The notes below the pieces were generated by a model. That model had not been told where the DNA came from. It made no database searches and was given only the letters and a program-made list of their open reading frames with translations. A program made the position numbers and the translations under genes. Below, piece by piece: positions 24,157-32,008 of a DNA stretch of 64,000 nucleotides; within the stretch, counting starts at the first letter, position 1; every line of letters starts with the position of its first letter. The DNA comes from Labilithrix sp. (GTDB lineage: Bacteria > Myxococcota_A > Polyangia > Polyangiales > Polyangiaceae), in NCBI GenBank assembly GCA_019637155.1, contig JAHBWE010000005.1, positions 124,001 through 188,000 of the forward strand, given 5' to 3'.

Positions 24157-25050
24157 GTGACGCTGCCCTCGGTCGAGTCGCTCCGCTGTTTCTGCGCCGC
24201 CGCGAAGTTCTTGAACTTCCGGGCGGCGTCCCGCGCCGTCGCCCTCACCCCGGCCGCCTTCGGCCAGCGCATCAAGCAGCTCGAGGACCAGCTCGGGGCT
24301 CAGCTGTTCGTCCGCACGACGCGGAGCGTCCGGCTCTCGACCGCGGGCCTCTCGCTCCTGCCGGTCGCGCAGCGCGCCATCGCGAGCCTCGAGGACTGCG
24401 CGCGCGCGGTGAGCAGCACGGGGCAGCTCCCGCAGATGGACATCGTGCTCGGGACGCGGCACGAGCTCGGCGTCTCGTGGGTGCTCCCCCAGATCGATCA
24501 GCTGAAGGAGGTGCACCCCTCGGTGGAGCTCCACCTCTACTTCGGCTCCGGTCCCGACCTCGTGAACCGCGTGCGCATGATGCAGATCGACTGCGCGATC
24601 ACGTCGTCGCGCCTCAACGATCCGAAGCTCGACTCGATCCGGCTCCACCGCGAGGACTACGTGTTCGTCGGCGCGCCGTCGCTCCTCGACGAGGTGCCGT
24701 TCGCGAAGCCGGAGGACTCGAGCCGGCACACGCTGGTGGAGCTCGACGACGACCTGCCGCTCTTCCGCTACTGGCGCGACTCACCGAAGGGCGTCTCGCT
24801 CACGTTCGCGAAGCTCGCGCGCTTCGGGACGATCGAGGCGATCCGCCAGCGCCTCGTCGCCGGCGCGGGCGTGGGCGTCTTGCCGAAGTACCTCGTGCAG
24901 CCCGATCTCGACGCGAAGCGGCTCCGCCTCGTCTTGCCGAAGATCGTCCCGCAGCACGACTACTTCCGCCTCGTCATCCGCGCCGACGATCCGCGCCGCA
25001 GCGTCTTCGAAGGCCTCGCCGCGTCGCTCATGGACGTGCCGCTCCGCTGA
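24157..25050 (+). CDS. LysR-family transcriptional regulator
   Basis: The product has 297 residues with a GTG start. The N-terminal winged helix-turn-helix reads SLRCFCAAAKFLNFRAASRA with GQRIKQLEDQLGAQLFVRTT, as in LysR regulators. The rest is a two-lobed effector-binding domain (DIVLGTRHELGVSWVLPQID, VGAPSLLDEVPF, GAGVGVLPKYLV). Such proteins usually control a divergent or adjacent gene, but the divergent neighbour here is a lipoprotein with no metabolic hint. Its 3' end overlaps the convergent ATP-grasp gene by 23 bp. Confidence 0.9.
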   Translation: MTLPSVESLRCFCAAAKFLNFRAASRAVALTPAAFGQRIKQLEDQLGAQLFVRTTRSVRLSTAGLSLLPVAQRAIASLEDCARAVSSTGQLPQMDIVLGTRHELGVSWVLPQIDQLKEVHPSVELHLYFGSGPDLVNRVRMMQIDCAITSSRLNDPKLDSIRLHREDYVFVGAPSLLDEVPFAKPEDSSRHTLVELDDDLPLFRYWRDSPKGVSLTFAKLARFGTIEAIRQRLVAGAGVGVLPKYLVQPDLDAKRLRLVLPKIVPQHDYFRLVIRADDPRRSVFEGLAASLMDVPLR

Positions 25051-25978
25051 GCCACTCCGCGACGCGCTCGAACGGATCGAAGCCCCACTCGAGCGCGATC
25101 GGCGCGCGGAGGTTCGAGTTCGCGTTCACGTCGTAGAAGACGCGCTCGCCGCGGGACTCGAGGTACTCGATGCCGCCGACGTCGATGCCGCCCGCCTCCA
25201 CGATCTTCTTCGCTGCAAGGACGGCGTCGGCGGGGACCTCCTTGAACGAGTGGAACTCGACCGGGGGCGCCGGCTTCTCGGCGGGGATCTCGCAGTGTCC
25301 CTCGCCGTCGGTGGGGTTGCAGACCTCCGACGGGCACAGGTTGTAGCGGCCGTGCGAGACGACGCGCATCGCGTAGAGGAGCTCGCCGCCGAGGAGCTCC
25401 ATCCGCACGATCCCGTGCTCGTGATCGTGCTCGAAGTACTCCTGCGCGAGGAGGAGCCCGTCCGGCTCCCAGATCCCGCGCGTCGACTCCACGTGCGCGC
25501 GGAGCTCGTCGTACGACCCGAGCTTCGTGATGCGCGCGCCGCTGCCGCCTTGCTCCGGCTTCAAGAGCACCGGCCAGCGCCAGCTCCGCTCACGCTCGAG
25601 GCAAGCGCGGAGCGCGTCGAGATCGTTGAACGCGATCGAGCGCGGCGTCCGGATCCCGAGGCGGCCGAGGAGCGCGGCCTGCGCCGTCTTCGAGAGCTCG
25701 AGCGCGAACGCGCGATGCCCGTTCAGCACGCGGCGGCCGGAGGCCTCGAGCGCCTTCAAGTAGGCGAGGGCGAGGGGCACCGCGCGCGTGTTGCCGCGCA
25801 CGTACGCGCTCGGGCTCGCCTGGTTGAAGACGACGCGCGCGTCGGGCGCGTCGCCGGCGACGAACGCGCCGGCCTTGAGGTCGAGGGTGGCGTAGCGGAC
25901 GCCGCGCTTCTCGAGCGCGGCGAAGAGCGGCTTCTGCCATTCGGGGTGCTCGAAGAGCACGAGGACGTCGTTCGTCAT
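25028..25978 (-). CDS. ATP-grasp (RimK / glutathione-synthase-like) enzyme
   Basis: The product has 316 residues. The chain has the order of ATP-grasp ligases: an N-terminal Rossmann-like part (VLVLFEHPEWQKPLFAAL), then a hinge (NGHRAFALELSKTAQAALLGR with GIRTPRSI), a lysine strand (WPVLLKPEQGGSGARI), and a C-terminal Mg/ATP site (VFYDVNANSNLRAPI). RimK-type enzymes add amino acids to carboxylates using ATP; the partner here is unknown. Its start overlaps the stop of the upstream cyclic-nucleotide-binding gene (ATGA). It converges with the LysR gene, overlapping by 23 bp. Confidence 0.8.
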   Translation of the reverse strand: MTNDVLVLFEHPEWQKPLFAALEKRGVRYATLDLKAGAFVAGDAPDARVVFNQASPSAYVRGNTRAVPLALAYLKALEASGRRVLNGHRAFALELSKTAQAALLGRLGIRTPRSIAFNDLDALRACLERERSWRWPVLLKPEQGGSGARITKLGSYDELRAHVESTRGIWEPDGLLLAQEYFEHDHEHGIVRMELLGGELLYAMRVVSHGRYNLCPSEVCNPTDGEGHCEIPAEKPAPPVEFHSFKEVPADAVLAAKKIVEAGGIDVGGIEYLESRGERVFYDVNANSNLRAPIALEWGFDPFERVAEWLSGAARP

Positions 25979-26868
25979 GACGGACCCAGCGGACCTCCAG
26001 GCTTCTTGATCGGGATCTCGTGGCGCACGCGCTCGCTGCGGAGCATGCGCTCGAGCACTTCCATGCGCTTGTTCGTCTCCGCGCGGAGGGCGCCGACCTC
26101 GCGGAGCAAGGATTCGATGCCGACCTCGTTCTTCAGGTTCACGCGGAAGTCGGTCTCCGCGGTGGCGCGGTCCTTCATCGACTGCCGGTTCTGGCTCATG
26201 ACGATGAGCGGTCCCTGCAGCGCGACGAGGATGGCGAGCGCGAGGTTGTAGAACTGGTAGGGGTACTCGTCGAACGGGGTGCCGAGGAACTTGTTCGCCG
26301 CCGCCCAGACGAGGGTGAGGGCGAGCAGGAAGAGGATGAACGACCAGCTCCCGTTGAGCTCGGCGACCTTGTCCGCGAGGCGCTGGCCCCAGGTGAGGTT
26401 CTCCTCGATCTCCTTCACGACGTCGCGCGCGGCGCGCTGCGAGAGCATCGCGTTCGTCTCGCGGAGGCGCTCGGCCATCTCGGCGAGGATCGCCATCGCC
26501 GCGTTCTTCGACTTCGACAGGTGATCGCCGAACTCCTCGCGCGTGAGCTCGAGGAGCGTCGTGTCGACGACGGCCTCGACGCTCGCCGAGCGCGGCTTGT
26601 CGTCGAAGAGCGAGAGCTCGCCGAAGTACTCGCCGGTGCGGGCGTCCTTGAGGACGACGCGCGGCTCGCCCTCCTCCTTCGACGGCAGGTAGATCTGCAC
26701 CGCGCCGGAGAGGACCACGTACATGCTCGAGCCTTTGTCGCCCATCGCGAAGACAGGCTCGCCGGCTTTGTAGGAGCGCTCCGTCATCCGGTTGCCCAGC
26801 GCCTCGAGGTCCTCGGGGGCGAGGGTGTCGAACAGAGGGATCTGCGCGAGCAGCTCGGAATGGAGCAT
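25975..26868 (-). CDS. Cyclic-nucleotide-binding domain fused to DUF1003 membrane protein
   Basis: The product has 297 residues. Residues ~5-125 are a CRP-type cNMP-binding beta-barrel (SYKAGEPVFAMGDKGSSMYV, the phosphate-binding cassette GEYFGELSLFDDKPRSASV). A linker helix leads to DUF1003 (~160-245): NGSWSFILFLLALTLVWAAAN and FDEYPYQFYNLALAILVALQ, then the hallmark MSQNRQSMKDR. A coiled-coil tail follows. Two membrane helices are expected. It may regulate a membrane process in response to cAMP- or cGMP-like messengers, and is coupled by ATGA overlap to the ATP-grasp gene. Confidence 0.85.
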   Translation of the reverse strand: MLHSELLAQIPLFDTLAPEDLEALGNRMTERSYKAGEPVFAMGDKGSSMYVVLSGAVQIYLPSKEEGEPRVVLKDARTGEYFGELSLFDDKPRSASVEAVVDTTLLELTREEFGDHLSKSKNAAMAILAEMAERLRETNAMLSQRAARDVVKEIEENLTWGQRLADKVAELNGSWSFILFLLALTLVWAAANKFLGTPFDEYPYQFYNLALAILVALQGPLIVMSQNRQSMKDRATAETDFRVNLKNEVGIESLLREVGALRAETNKRMEVLERMLRSERVRHEIPIKKPGGPLGPS

Positions 26869-26948
26869 GAGGGCTAGGAGACCACAAAGCCGAAGCGGCG
26901 CCGACCGAAGTCGACGCCGCCGGGGTTACGAACGTGCTGGTCAGCCGA

Positions 26949-28583
26949 TCACTTCACGACGTCGGCGTCACCCCCGTTGCTGGTCGAGCAGCTCGGGCAG
27001 GCGCCGAAGTTGATGTTGTCGTCTTCGCAGCTCGCGACGCCGCTGCAACCACCGCAGCGCGGGCCGCTGCAGAACGCGCTGTCCGGCGCGGGCGGGCAGG
27101 TCTCGTTGTTGTCGTCCGAGCCCTCGCAGGCTTCCTCGTCGATGCCGCCCGAGGAGGAGGTGCTCGTGCTGCCGGAGGACGAGGAGGTGCTCGTGCTGCC
27201 GGAGGACGAGGAGGTGCTCGTGCTGCCGGAGGACGAGGAGGTGCTCGTGCTGCCCGACGAGGACGAGGAGCTGGTGCTGTCGTCGTCGTCGTCGTCGCCG
27301 CCGGTCGAATCGTCGTCGTCGTCGCCGCCGTTGCCGTTCGTGCCGCTCGTACCGCTGGAGCCGCTCGAGCTCGAGCTCGCGCCGGTGCCGGAGTTCAGGC
27401 CGTTCGAGCCGGCGCCGCAGCCGTCACCGATGCAGGCGGGGACGCCCGGGCACGTGTTCGTGACCGTGTTCGTGCTCGACGAGTCGCCCGGGTTGCCCGG
27501 CGTGCCCGTCGAATCATCATCGTCGTCGCCGTTCTGGCCGGTCGTGCCGTCCGGGTTCGTGCCCGGGTTGTTGCCGTTGCCGTTGCCGTTCCCCGTGCCG
27601 TTGCCCGGCCCGGTGCCGTCGCCCTTGTTGCCGCCCGAGGAGCCGGGGACCGTGTCGCCCGGGTTCGTCGTCGAGCCGCCGCTCGTGTTCTTGCCGCCGC
27701 CGCCGCCGTAGCCGCCCGAGCTCGCGCCCCAGCCGCCGCCACCGCCGCCCCAGCCGCCGCCGCCCCAGCCACCACCGCCGCCGCCCCAGGCGCCGCCGCT
27801 GCTGGTCTTCGGCTCGGGGGTGCCGCCGTAGCCGCCGCCGCCGTTGTCCTTGTTGCCCGAGCCCCAGGTCGCCGTCGTCGCGCTGTTGGAGCACGCGATC
27901 GCGGACTTCGCCCAGCTCGAGAAGCCGTCGACGCGCGCGACGTGGAGGAGGCCCGACGTCTTGCCGGTGCCCGAGACGACGCCGACGATCTTGCCGTTGT
28001 TGTCGATGACCGCGCCGCCCGTGTCCGGGGTCTTGCTCTGCTCGGCCTTCGGGAGCTCGATGGTGTAGTTGAGCTTGAAGCCCTTCTTGGCGCCCGCCTT
28101 GAGGATCGCCGACGAAGAAACGATGGTCTTCGCGTCACGGTGGAAGCGGAGGCCCTTCGTGCCGTCCTTCGCGATCTTGTTGGCGACCGCGGGGTAGCTC
28201 GGGAGCTTGATCGCGTCCTTCAGGAGGATGAGGCCGACGTCCGAGTGCTCCGGGTGCGAGAGGTCCGAGCCGAACGCCTTCCAGGGAGTCGACGCCGTGG
28301 AGGCCGTCGACTTGCCCGCCGTCGACGTGATCTCCCAGCGCTCCACACCCGCGATGCAGTGACCCGCCGTGAGGACCATCTTCGGTCCGAGCAGCGTGCC
28401 CGAGCAGAACCCGAGCGAGTCGCCGTTGGCGCCGCGCATCTCGACCGTGACGGCCGACGCGGCCGCCGTCGTCTGCGGATCCTTCGTCGTCTCCGAGTCG
28501 GGCGAGCTACACGCGGTGATCGTCGCGAGCGCAGTGCCGAGACCAGCGAGGACGATGTGCGAGGTGCGAAGACGAGCGTTCAT
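26949..28583 (-). CDS. Trypsin-like lipoprotein protease with Thr in place of the catalytic Ser
   Basis: The product has 544 residues. MNARLRTSHIVLAGLGTALA with TITAC is a signal peptide and lipobox (Cys25). The S1-type domain has His75 (LTAGHC) and Asp115 (HSDVGLILL), but the nucleophile motif, normally GDSGG, reads PDTGGAV with Thr188 (codon at 28020-28022). Residues ~235-500 are Gly/Trp-, Asn/Gly- and Ser/Thr-rich tails, including four 27-bp repeats coding for SSSSGSTST (27154-27261). A Cys-rich end (CSGPRCGGCSGVASC) follows. It could be a pseudoprotease, a threonine-nucleophile variant, or an adhesin with a protease-like domain. Confidence 0.8.
   Translation of the reverse strand: MNARLRTSHIVLAGLGTALATITACSSPDSETTKDPQTTAAASAVTVEMRGANGDSLGFCSGTLLGPKMVLTAGHCIAGVERWEITSTAGKSTASTASTPWKAFGSDLSHPEHSDVGLILLKDAIKLPSYPAVANKIAKDGTKGLRFHRDAKTIVSSSAILKAGAKKGFKLNYTIELPKAEQSKTPDTGGAVIDNNGKIVGVVSGTGKTSGLLHVARVDGFSSWAKSAIACSNSATTATWGSGNKDNGGGGYGGTPEPKTSSGGAWGGGGGGWGGGGWGGGGGGWGASSGGYGGGGGKNTSGGSTTNPGDTVPGSSGGNKGDGTGPGNGTGNGNGNGNNPGTNPDGTTGQNGDDDDDSTGTPGNPGDSSSTNTVTNTCPGVPACIGDGCGAGSNGLNSGTGASSSSSGSSGTSGTNGNGGDDDDDSTGGDDDDDDSTSSSSSSGSTSTSSSSGSTSTSSSSGSTSTSSSSGSTSTSSSGGIDEEACEGSDDNNETCPPAPDSAFCSGPRCGGCSGVASCEDDNINFGACPSCSTSNGGDADVVK
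27154..27261 (-). repeat. Four tandem 27-bp coding repeats
   Basis: The unit GAGGAGGTGCTCGTGCTGCC plus GGAGGAC repeats at 27154, 27181 and 27208, with a diverged fourth unit. It encodes the nonapeptide SSSSGSTST on the minus strand within the protease-like lipoprotein. Such arrays can change length by slippage. Confidence 0.8.
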
Positions 28584-28976
28584 GAGATTCGGGCCTCCGG
28601 GCGGGGAAGGATGCTGCTCCCGTGTGAACCGAGCTGTTGCATCTTCGGGTCCATCCGACTGGAAAAGTCCTGGATCGACTGAGATGCGCAAAACGCGCGG
28701 CAAAGGCCGGGTGCGATAACGTAGGTAAGTGCGCGTACGATCGAGTCGATCAGGCCGCGGCCAGCCCGCTCTTGCTGGATCATCCGTTCGCCGGCGGGGC
28801 TCTCACCAATGAGGAGCACACCTGCGCCCGCGAGGGCCCGCGCCGACCGCCGACATGCAATAAGGACGGTGACACCGTGAAAGCGACTCTGTGGGTGTTT
28901 TCCCGCCCAGACTTCTGCCGAGCTCCCTAGATCCGCTGGCAAAACGGGCGCGTTCATTGCTCCAATGGGAGAAGCC
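28584..28976. other. Divergent intergenic region
   Basis: This 393-bp gap between divergent genes has no gene I can support; the longest open frames have no recognisable protein character. A perfect small palindrome ACGGTG-A-CACCGT (28866-28878) sits about 100 bp before the cytochrome gene and may be an operator. Confidence 0.4.
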
Positions 28977-30509
28977 ATGACTCGGCCCGCCCTGCTTTTC
29001 TCCGCGCTCCTCTCCGTCACCGTCGTCACCGCCGCTTGCTCCGAGGACGGCGCGACACGCCGCCCCCGTACGGGCAAGCCGGCGCGCGTCCAGACCGACC
29101 CGGAGACCGGCGAGGTGCTGCCGGACTACAACGATCCGCGCACGAAGGAGAAGGAGGGCTTCCCCGACCCCCTCGAGCGCATGGCGCACGGAACCGCCCA
29201 GAACGACGCGCTCTGCGCGCGCGCGGGCGTGATGGACGAGACGAACCCGAACTTCAACGCGGTGACGAACGCGTTCTGCAAGGACAAGAAGACCGTCACG
29301 AACATGCGTGAGCTCCAGGCGGCCCTCGGCCTCGCGTTCCAGAACCGGAACGCGAACGGCACGAACGCCTCGAACGGCAACCCGGGCTTCTCCTTCCTCT
29401 CGCATTCGAGCTCGCTCGTCGCGCGCGGCGTGTCCTCGATCAACCCGCGCGCCTTCCTCTTCTCTCCGCCGCCCGGCCAGCCCGTCCGCATCCCCGGCTT
29501 CGTCGTCATGACGTTCGTGCGCGGCGAGGAGTTCGTCGAGATCGCGGCCGAGTCGCCGAAGGCCGGCAACAAGCTGACCTTCTACCTCCTCAAGTTCGAG
29601 AAGACCTGCGGGAAGAGCTGCACCAACGCCGAGCTCCTCTCCCCCGAGGTCGAGAAGGGCTGGACCGAGGTGTCGATCTACGACGACGAGGACCTCAAGA
29701 ACAACCTGCTCGACTGTCGCCACTGCCACCAGCCCGAGGGGCCGGGGACGCCGGTGATGCTCCGCATGCAGGAGCTCGAGGACCCGTGGACGCACTGGTT
29801 CCGCAGCGACCGCCCCGGCGGCCTCACGCTCATGAAGGACTACTTCCGGGCGCACGGCACCGACGAGGAGTACATGGGCATCCCCGGCGTCCTCATCCCG
29901 AAGTCGGACGGCCTCGCGCTCGAGGACCTCGTCGTCGGTCAGGGCTTCGGCAAGGACAAGCAGCCGAACCTGTTCGACACGAAGGCGATCGAGCAGGAGA
30001 TCAAGGAGTCGTCCGAGCTCCAGCCCGAGATCAACATCCCGGTCGGAAACAGTCCGACCTGGCAGCGGAACTACAACGCCGCCTTCGAGGGGCGGTTCAT
30101 CCCGCCGCCGTACCACGACGTGAAGGTCACCGATCCGGACAAGCTCCAGATCGCGACCGACTCGTACAAGGCGTTCATGTCCGGACAGGCGACCGACATG
30201 CTCGACACGCGCCGCGTGTTCCTGAACGAGGCGCTCGAGGCGATGACGATCGAGCCGAAGAGCGGCGCGAGCGGCAAGGAGGTCCTCATCCAGACCTGCG
30301 CGCAGTGCCACCACCCGAAGCTCGATCAGTCGATCTCGCGCGCGAAGTTCGACGTGACGAGGATGGACTCGATGACGCGTGACGAGAAGAACCTCGCCAT
30401 CCAGCGCATGAAGCTCGGGAGCGCGAACCGCCTCCACATGCCCCCGACCAACATGCGCTACCTCCCCGACGACGCCCGCGACGCCGCGATCAAGTACCTC
30501 GAGCAGTAA
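28977..30509 (+). CDS. Diheme c-type cytochrome lipoprotein
   Basis: The product has 510 residues. MTRPALLFSALLSVTVVTAAC is a signal peptide with lipobox VTAAC. The ATG at 28977 is preferred over 28965 because GGGAGAAG lies just upstream. Two haem-binding CxxCH motifs are present: CRHCH (residues 247-251) and CAQCH (441-445). Distal Met ligands could come from MLRMQEL near the first haem, and HMPPTNM near the end. It is an exported electron-transfer protein in the periplasm or on the cell surface. The partner is not obvious; the next gene is a transporter 32 bp away. Confidence 0.85.
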   Translation: MTRPALLFSALLSVTVVTAACSEDGATRRPRTGKPARVQTDPETGEVLPDYNDPRTKEKEGFPDPLERMAHGTAQNDALCARAGVMDETNPNFNAVTNAFCKDKKTVTNMRELQAALGLAFQNRNANGTNASNGNPGFSFLSHSSSLVARGVSSINPRAFLFSPPPGQPVRIPGFVVMTFVRGEEFVEIAAESPKAGNKLTFYLLKFEKTCGKSCTNAELLSPEVEKGWTEVSIYDDEDLKNNLLDCRHCHQPEGPGTPVMLRMQELEDPWTHWFRSDRPGGLTLMKDYFRAHGTDEEYMGIPGVLIPKSDGLALEDLVVGQGFGKDKQPNLFDTKAIEQEIKESSELQPEINIPVGNSPTWQRNYNAAFEGRFIPPPYHDVKVTDPDKLQIATDSYKAFMSGQATDMLDTRRVFLNEALEAMTIEPKSGASGKEVLIQTCAQCHHPKLDQSISRAKFDVTRMDSMTRDEKNLAIQRMKLGSANRLHMPPTNMRYLPDDARDAAIKYLEQ

Positions 30510-30541
30510 GCTCGCGCGCCGCCTATGATGGGCCGGCCATA

Positions 30542-32008
30542 ATGCCGGGTTGGCTTTCCGAGCTCCTTCCGATCGTCGTTCTCCTCGCGCTCGTGGCGGT
30601 CGTCGTCGGACGGCTGCCGCGGGTCGATCTCGGGCACACGCAGGCCTTTCGGCGGCGGCGCTTCGCGAACTGGTTCCCGGTCGGGCTCACGTACGCGTTC
30701 CTCTACATGGGGCGCTACAACCTGAGCGTTTGCACCAACATCGTCTTCGACAAGGCGCAGTTCTCGAACATCTACGCGTGGGGCACGCTCACGTACGGGT
30801 TCTCGTTCCTTCTGAACGGACCGCTCGCCGACAAGATCGGCGGGCGGAAGACGATCGTGCTCGCCGCGACGGGGTCCCTCGTCGCGAACCTCCTCATGGG
30901 CATCTTCGTCCTCCGCGCGATGGAGGGCAGCAGCGTGCCGAAGGAGGCGCGCGCGGGGCTCGTGCCGATCCTGAGCGGGCTCTACGCGCTCAACATGTAC
31001 TTCCAGAGCTTCGGCGCGGTGGCGATCGTGAAGGTCAACGCCGCGTGGTTCCACATCCGCGAGCGCGGCACCTTCGGCGGCATCTTCGGGATCCTCATCT
31101 CGCTCGGCCTGTACTTCGCGTTCGACTGGTGCAAGCTCATCGTCGAGGCGACGAGCGCGCCGTACGCGTTCTTCGTCCCCGCCGTCATCCTCGCGGTCTT
31201 CGCCGTCCTCGACGTCGTGCTCGTGCGCGACACGCCGGGCGAGGCCGGGCACGAAGACTTCGACCTCGGCGACGCCTCGTCGGGCGACGGCGGGGTGAAG
31301 CTGCCGCTCCTCGAGGTCGTGAAGAAGATGCTGCGCCAGCCCGCGATCCTCATCATCGCGGCGGTCGAGTTCTGCAGCGGCTTCCTCCGCAACGCGATCC
31401 TCCAGTACTACAAGACGTTCGCGGAGGAGACCGGGCGCGCGGCGTCGCCGGTCGCGAAGAAGGCGGCGGTCGCGCTCGGGCCGGAGGCGGTCGCGAACCT
31501 GCCGACCGAGATCGTCCACGACCACTGGGGCATGCTGAACTGCATGGCCGGCATCACCGGCGCCGTCATCGCGGGGCTCATCTCGGATCGCGTGTTCGGC
31601 TCGCGCCGCGGTCCCGTCGCGGCGGTCCTCTACGGCGTGATGCTCGTCGGCGCGCTCGCCATGTTCCCGGCGATGAGCACGTTCGCGATCGGCTGGGTCG
31701 TCGTCGCGATGACGCTCGCGATCCTCGGCGTGCACGGGATGCTCTCCGGCACCGCGAGCATGGACTTCGGCGGCAAGCGCAACGTCGGCGTCGTCGTCGG
31801 CGTCATCGACGGCTGCGTGTACCTCGGCACCGCGCTCGAAGCGCGCGTCCTCGGCAAGGTCCTCCCGAAGGAGGAGGCCGCGCACGATCCCGCGAACTGG
31901 TGGACGTGGCCGGCGGTGATGGTGCCGGCCGCGATCGTGGGGCTCGCGCTCGCGACGCGGGTGTGGAACGCGCGGCCTGCGTCAGGGAAGGCGGCGGCGG
32001 CGCACTGA
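30542..32008 (+). CDS. Major-facilitator transporter of the organophosphate:phosphate antiporter type
   Basis: The product has 488 residues, with about 12 membrane helices. After an extra N-terminal helix, the segment FLYMGRYNLSV and the loop GPLADKIGGRK match the GlpT/UhpT/Pgt group, as does the C-terminal FGGKRNVGVVVGVIDGCVYLG. Family members exchange phosphorylated sugars or glycerol-phosphate for phosphate across the inner membrane. A hydrophilic insert of about 40 residues (SSGDGGVKLPLLEVV and after GRAASPVAKK) lies in the central loop region. Its 3' end overlaps the next convergent gene by 27 bp. Confidence 0.85.
   Translation: MPGWLSELLPIVVLLALVAVVVGRLPRVDLGHTQAFRRRRFANWFPVGLTYAFLYMGRYNLSVCTNIVFDKAQFSNIYAWGTLTYGFSFLLNGPLADKIGGRKTIVLAATGSLVANLLMGIFVLRAMEGSSVPKEARAGLVPILSGLYALNMYFQSFGAVAIVKVNAAWFHIRERGTFGGIFGILISLGLYFAFDWCKLIVEATSAPYAFFVPAVILAVFAVLDVVLVRDTPGEAGHEDFDLGDASSGDGGVKLPLLEVVKKMLRQPAILIIAAVEFCSGFLRNAILQYYKTFAEETGRAASPVAKKAAVALGPEAVANLPTEIVHDHWGMLNCMAGITGAVIAGLISDRVFGSRRGPVAAVLYGVMLVGALAMFPAMSTFAIGWVVVAMTLAILGVHGMLSGTASMDFGGKRNVGVVVGVIDGCVYLGTALEARVLGKVLPKEEAAHDPANWWTWPAVMVPAAIVGLALATRVWNARPASGKAAAAH

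Noticed and set aside
28637..28930. 97-residue plus-strand open frame in the divergent intergenic region
   Set aside because: There is no SD, no recognisable sequence features and no neighbours to suggest a gene.
28977..30509. Cytochrome considered as a MauG/cytochrome c peroxidase family member
   Set aside because: Two CxxCH motifs are present, but their spacing (~195 residues) and surrounding sequence do not clearly match that family.
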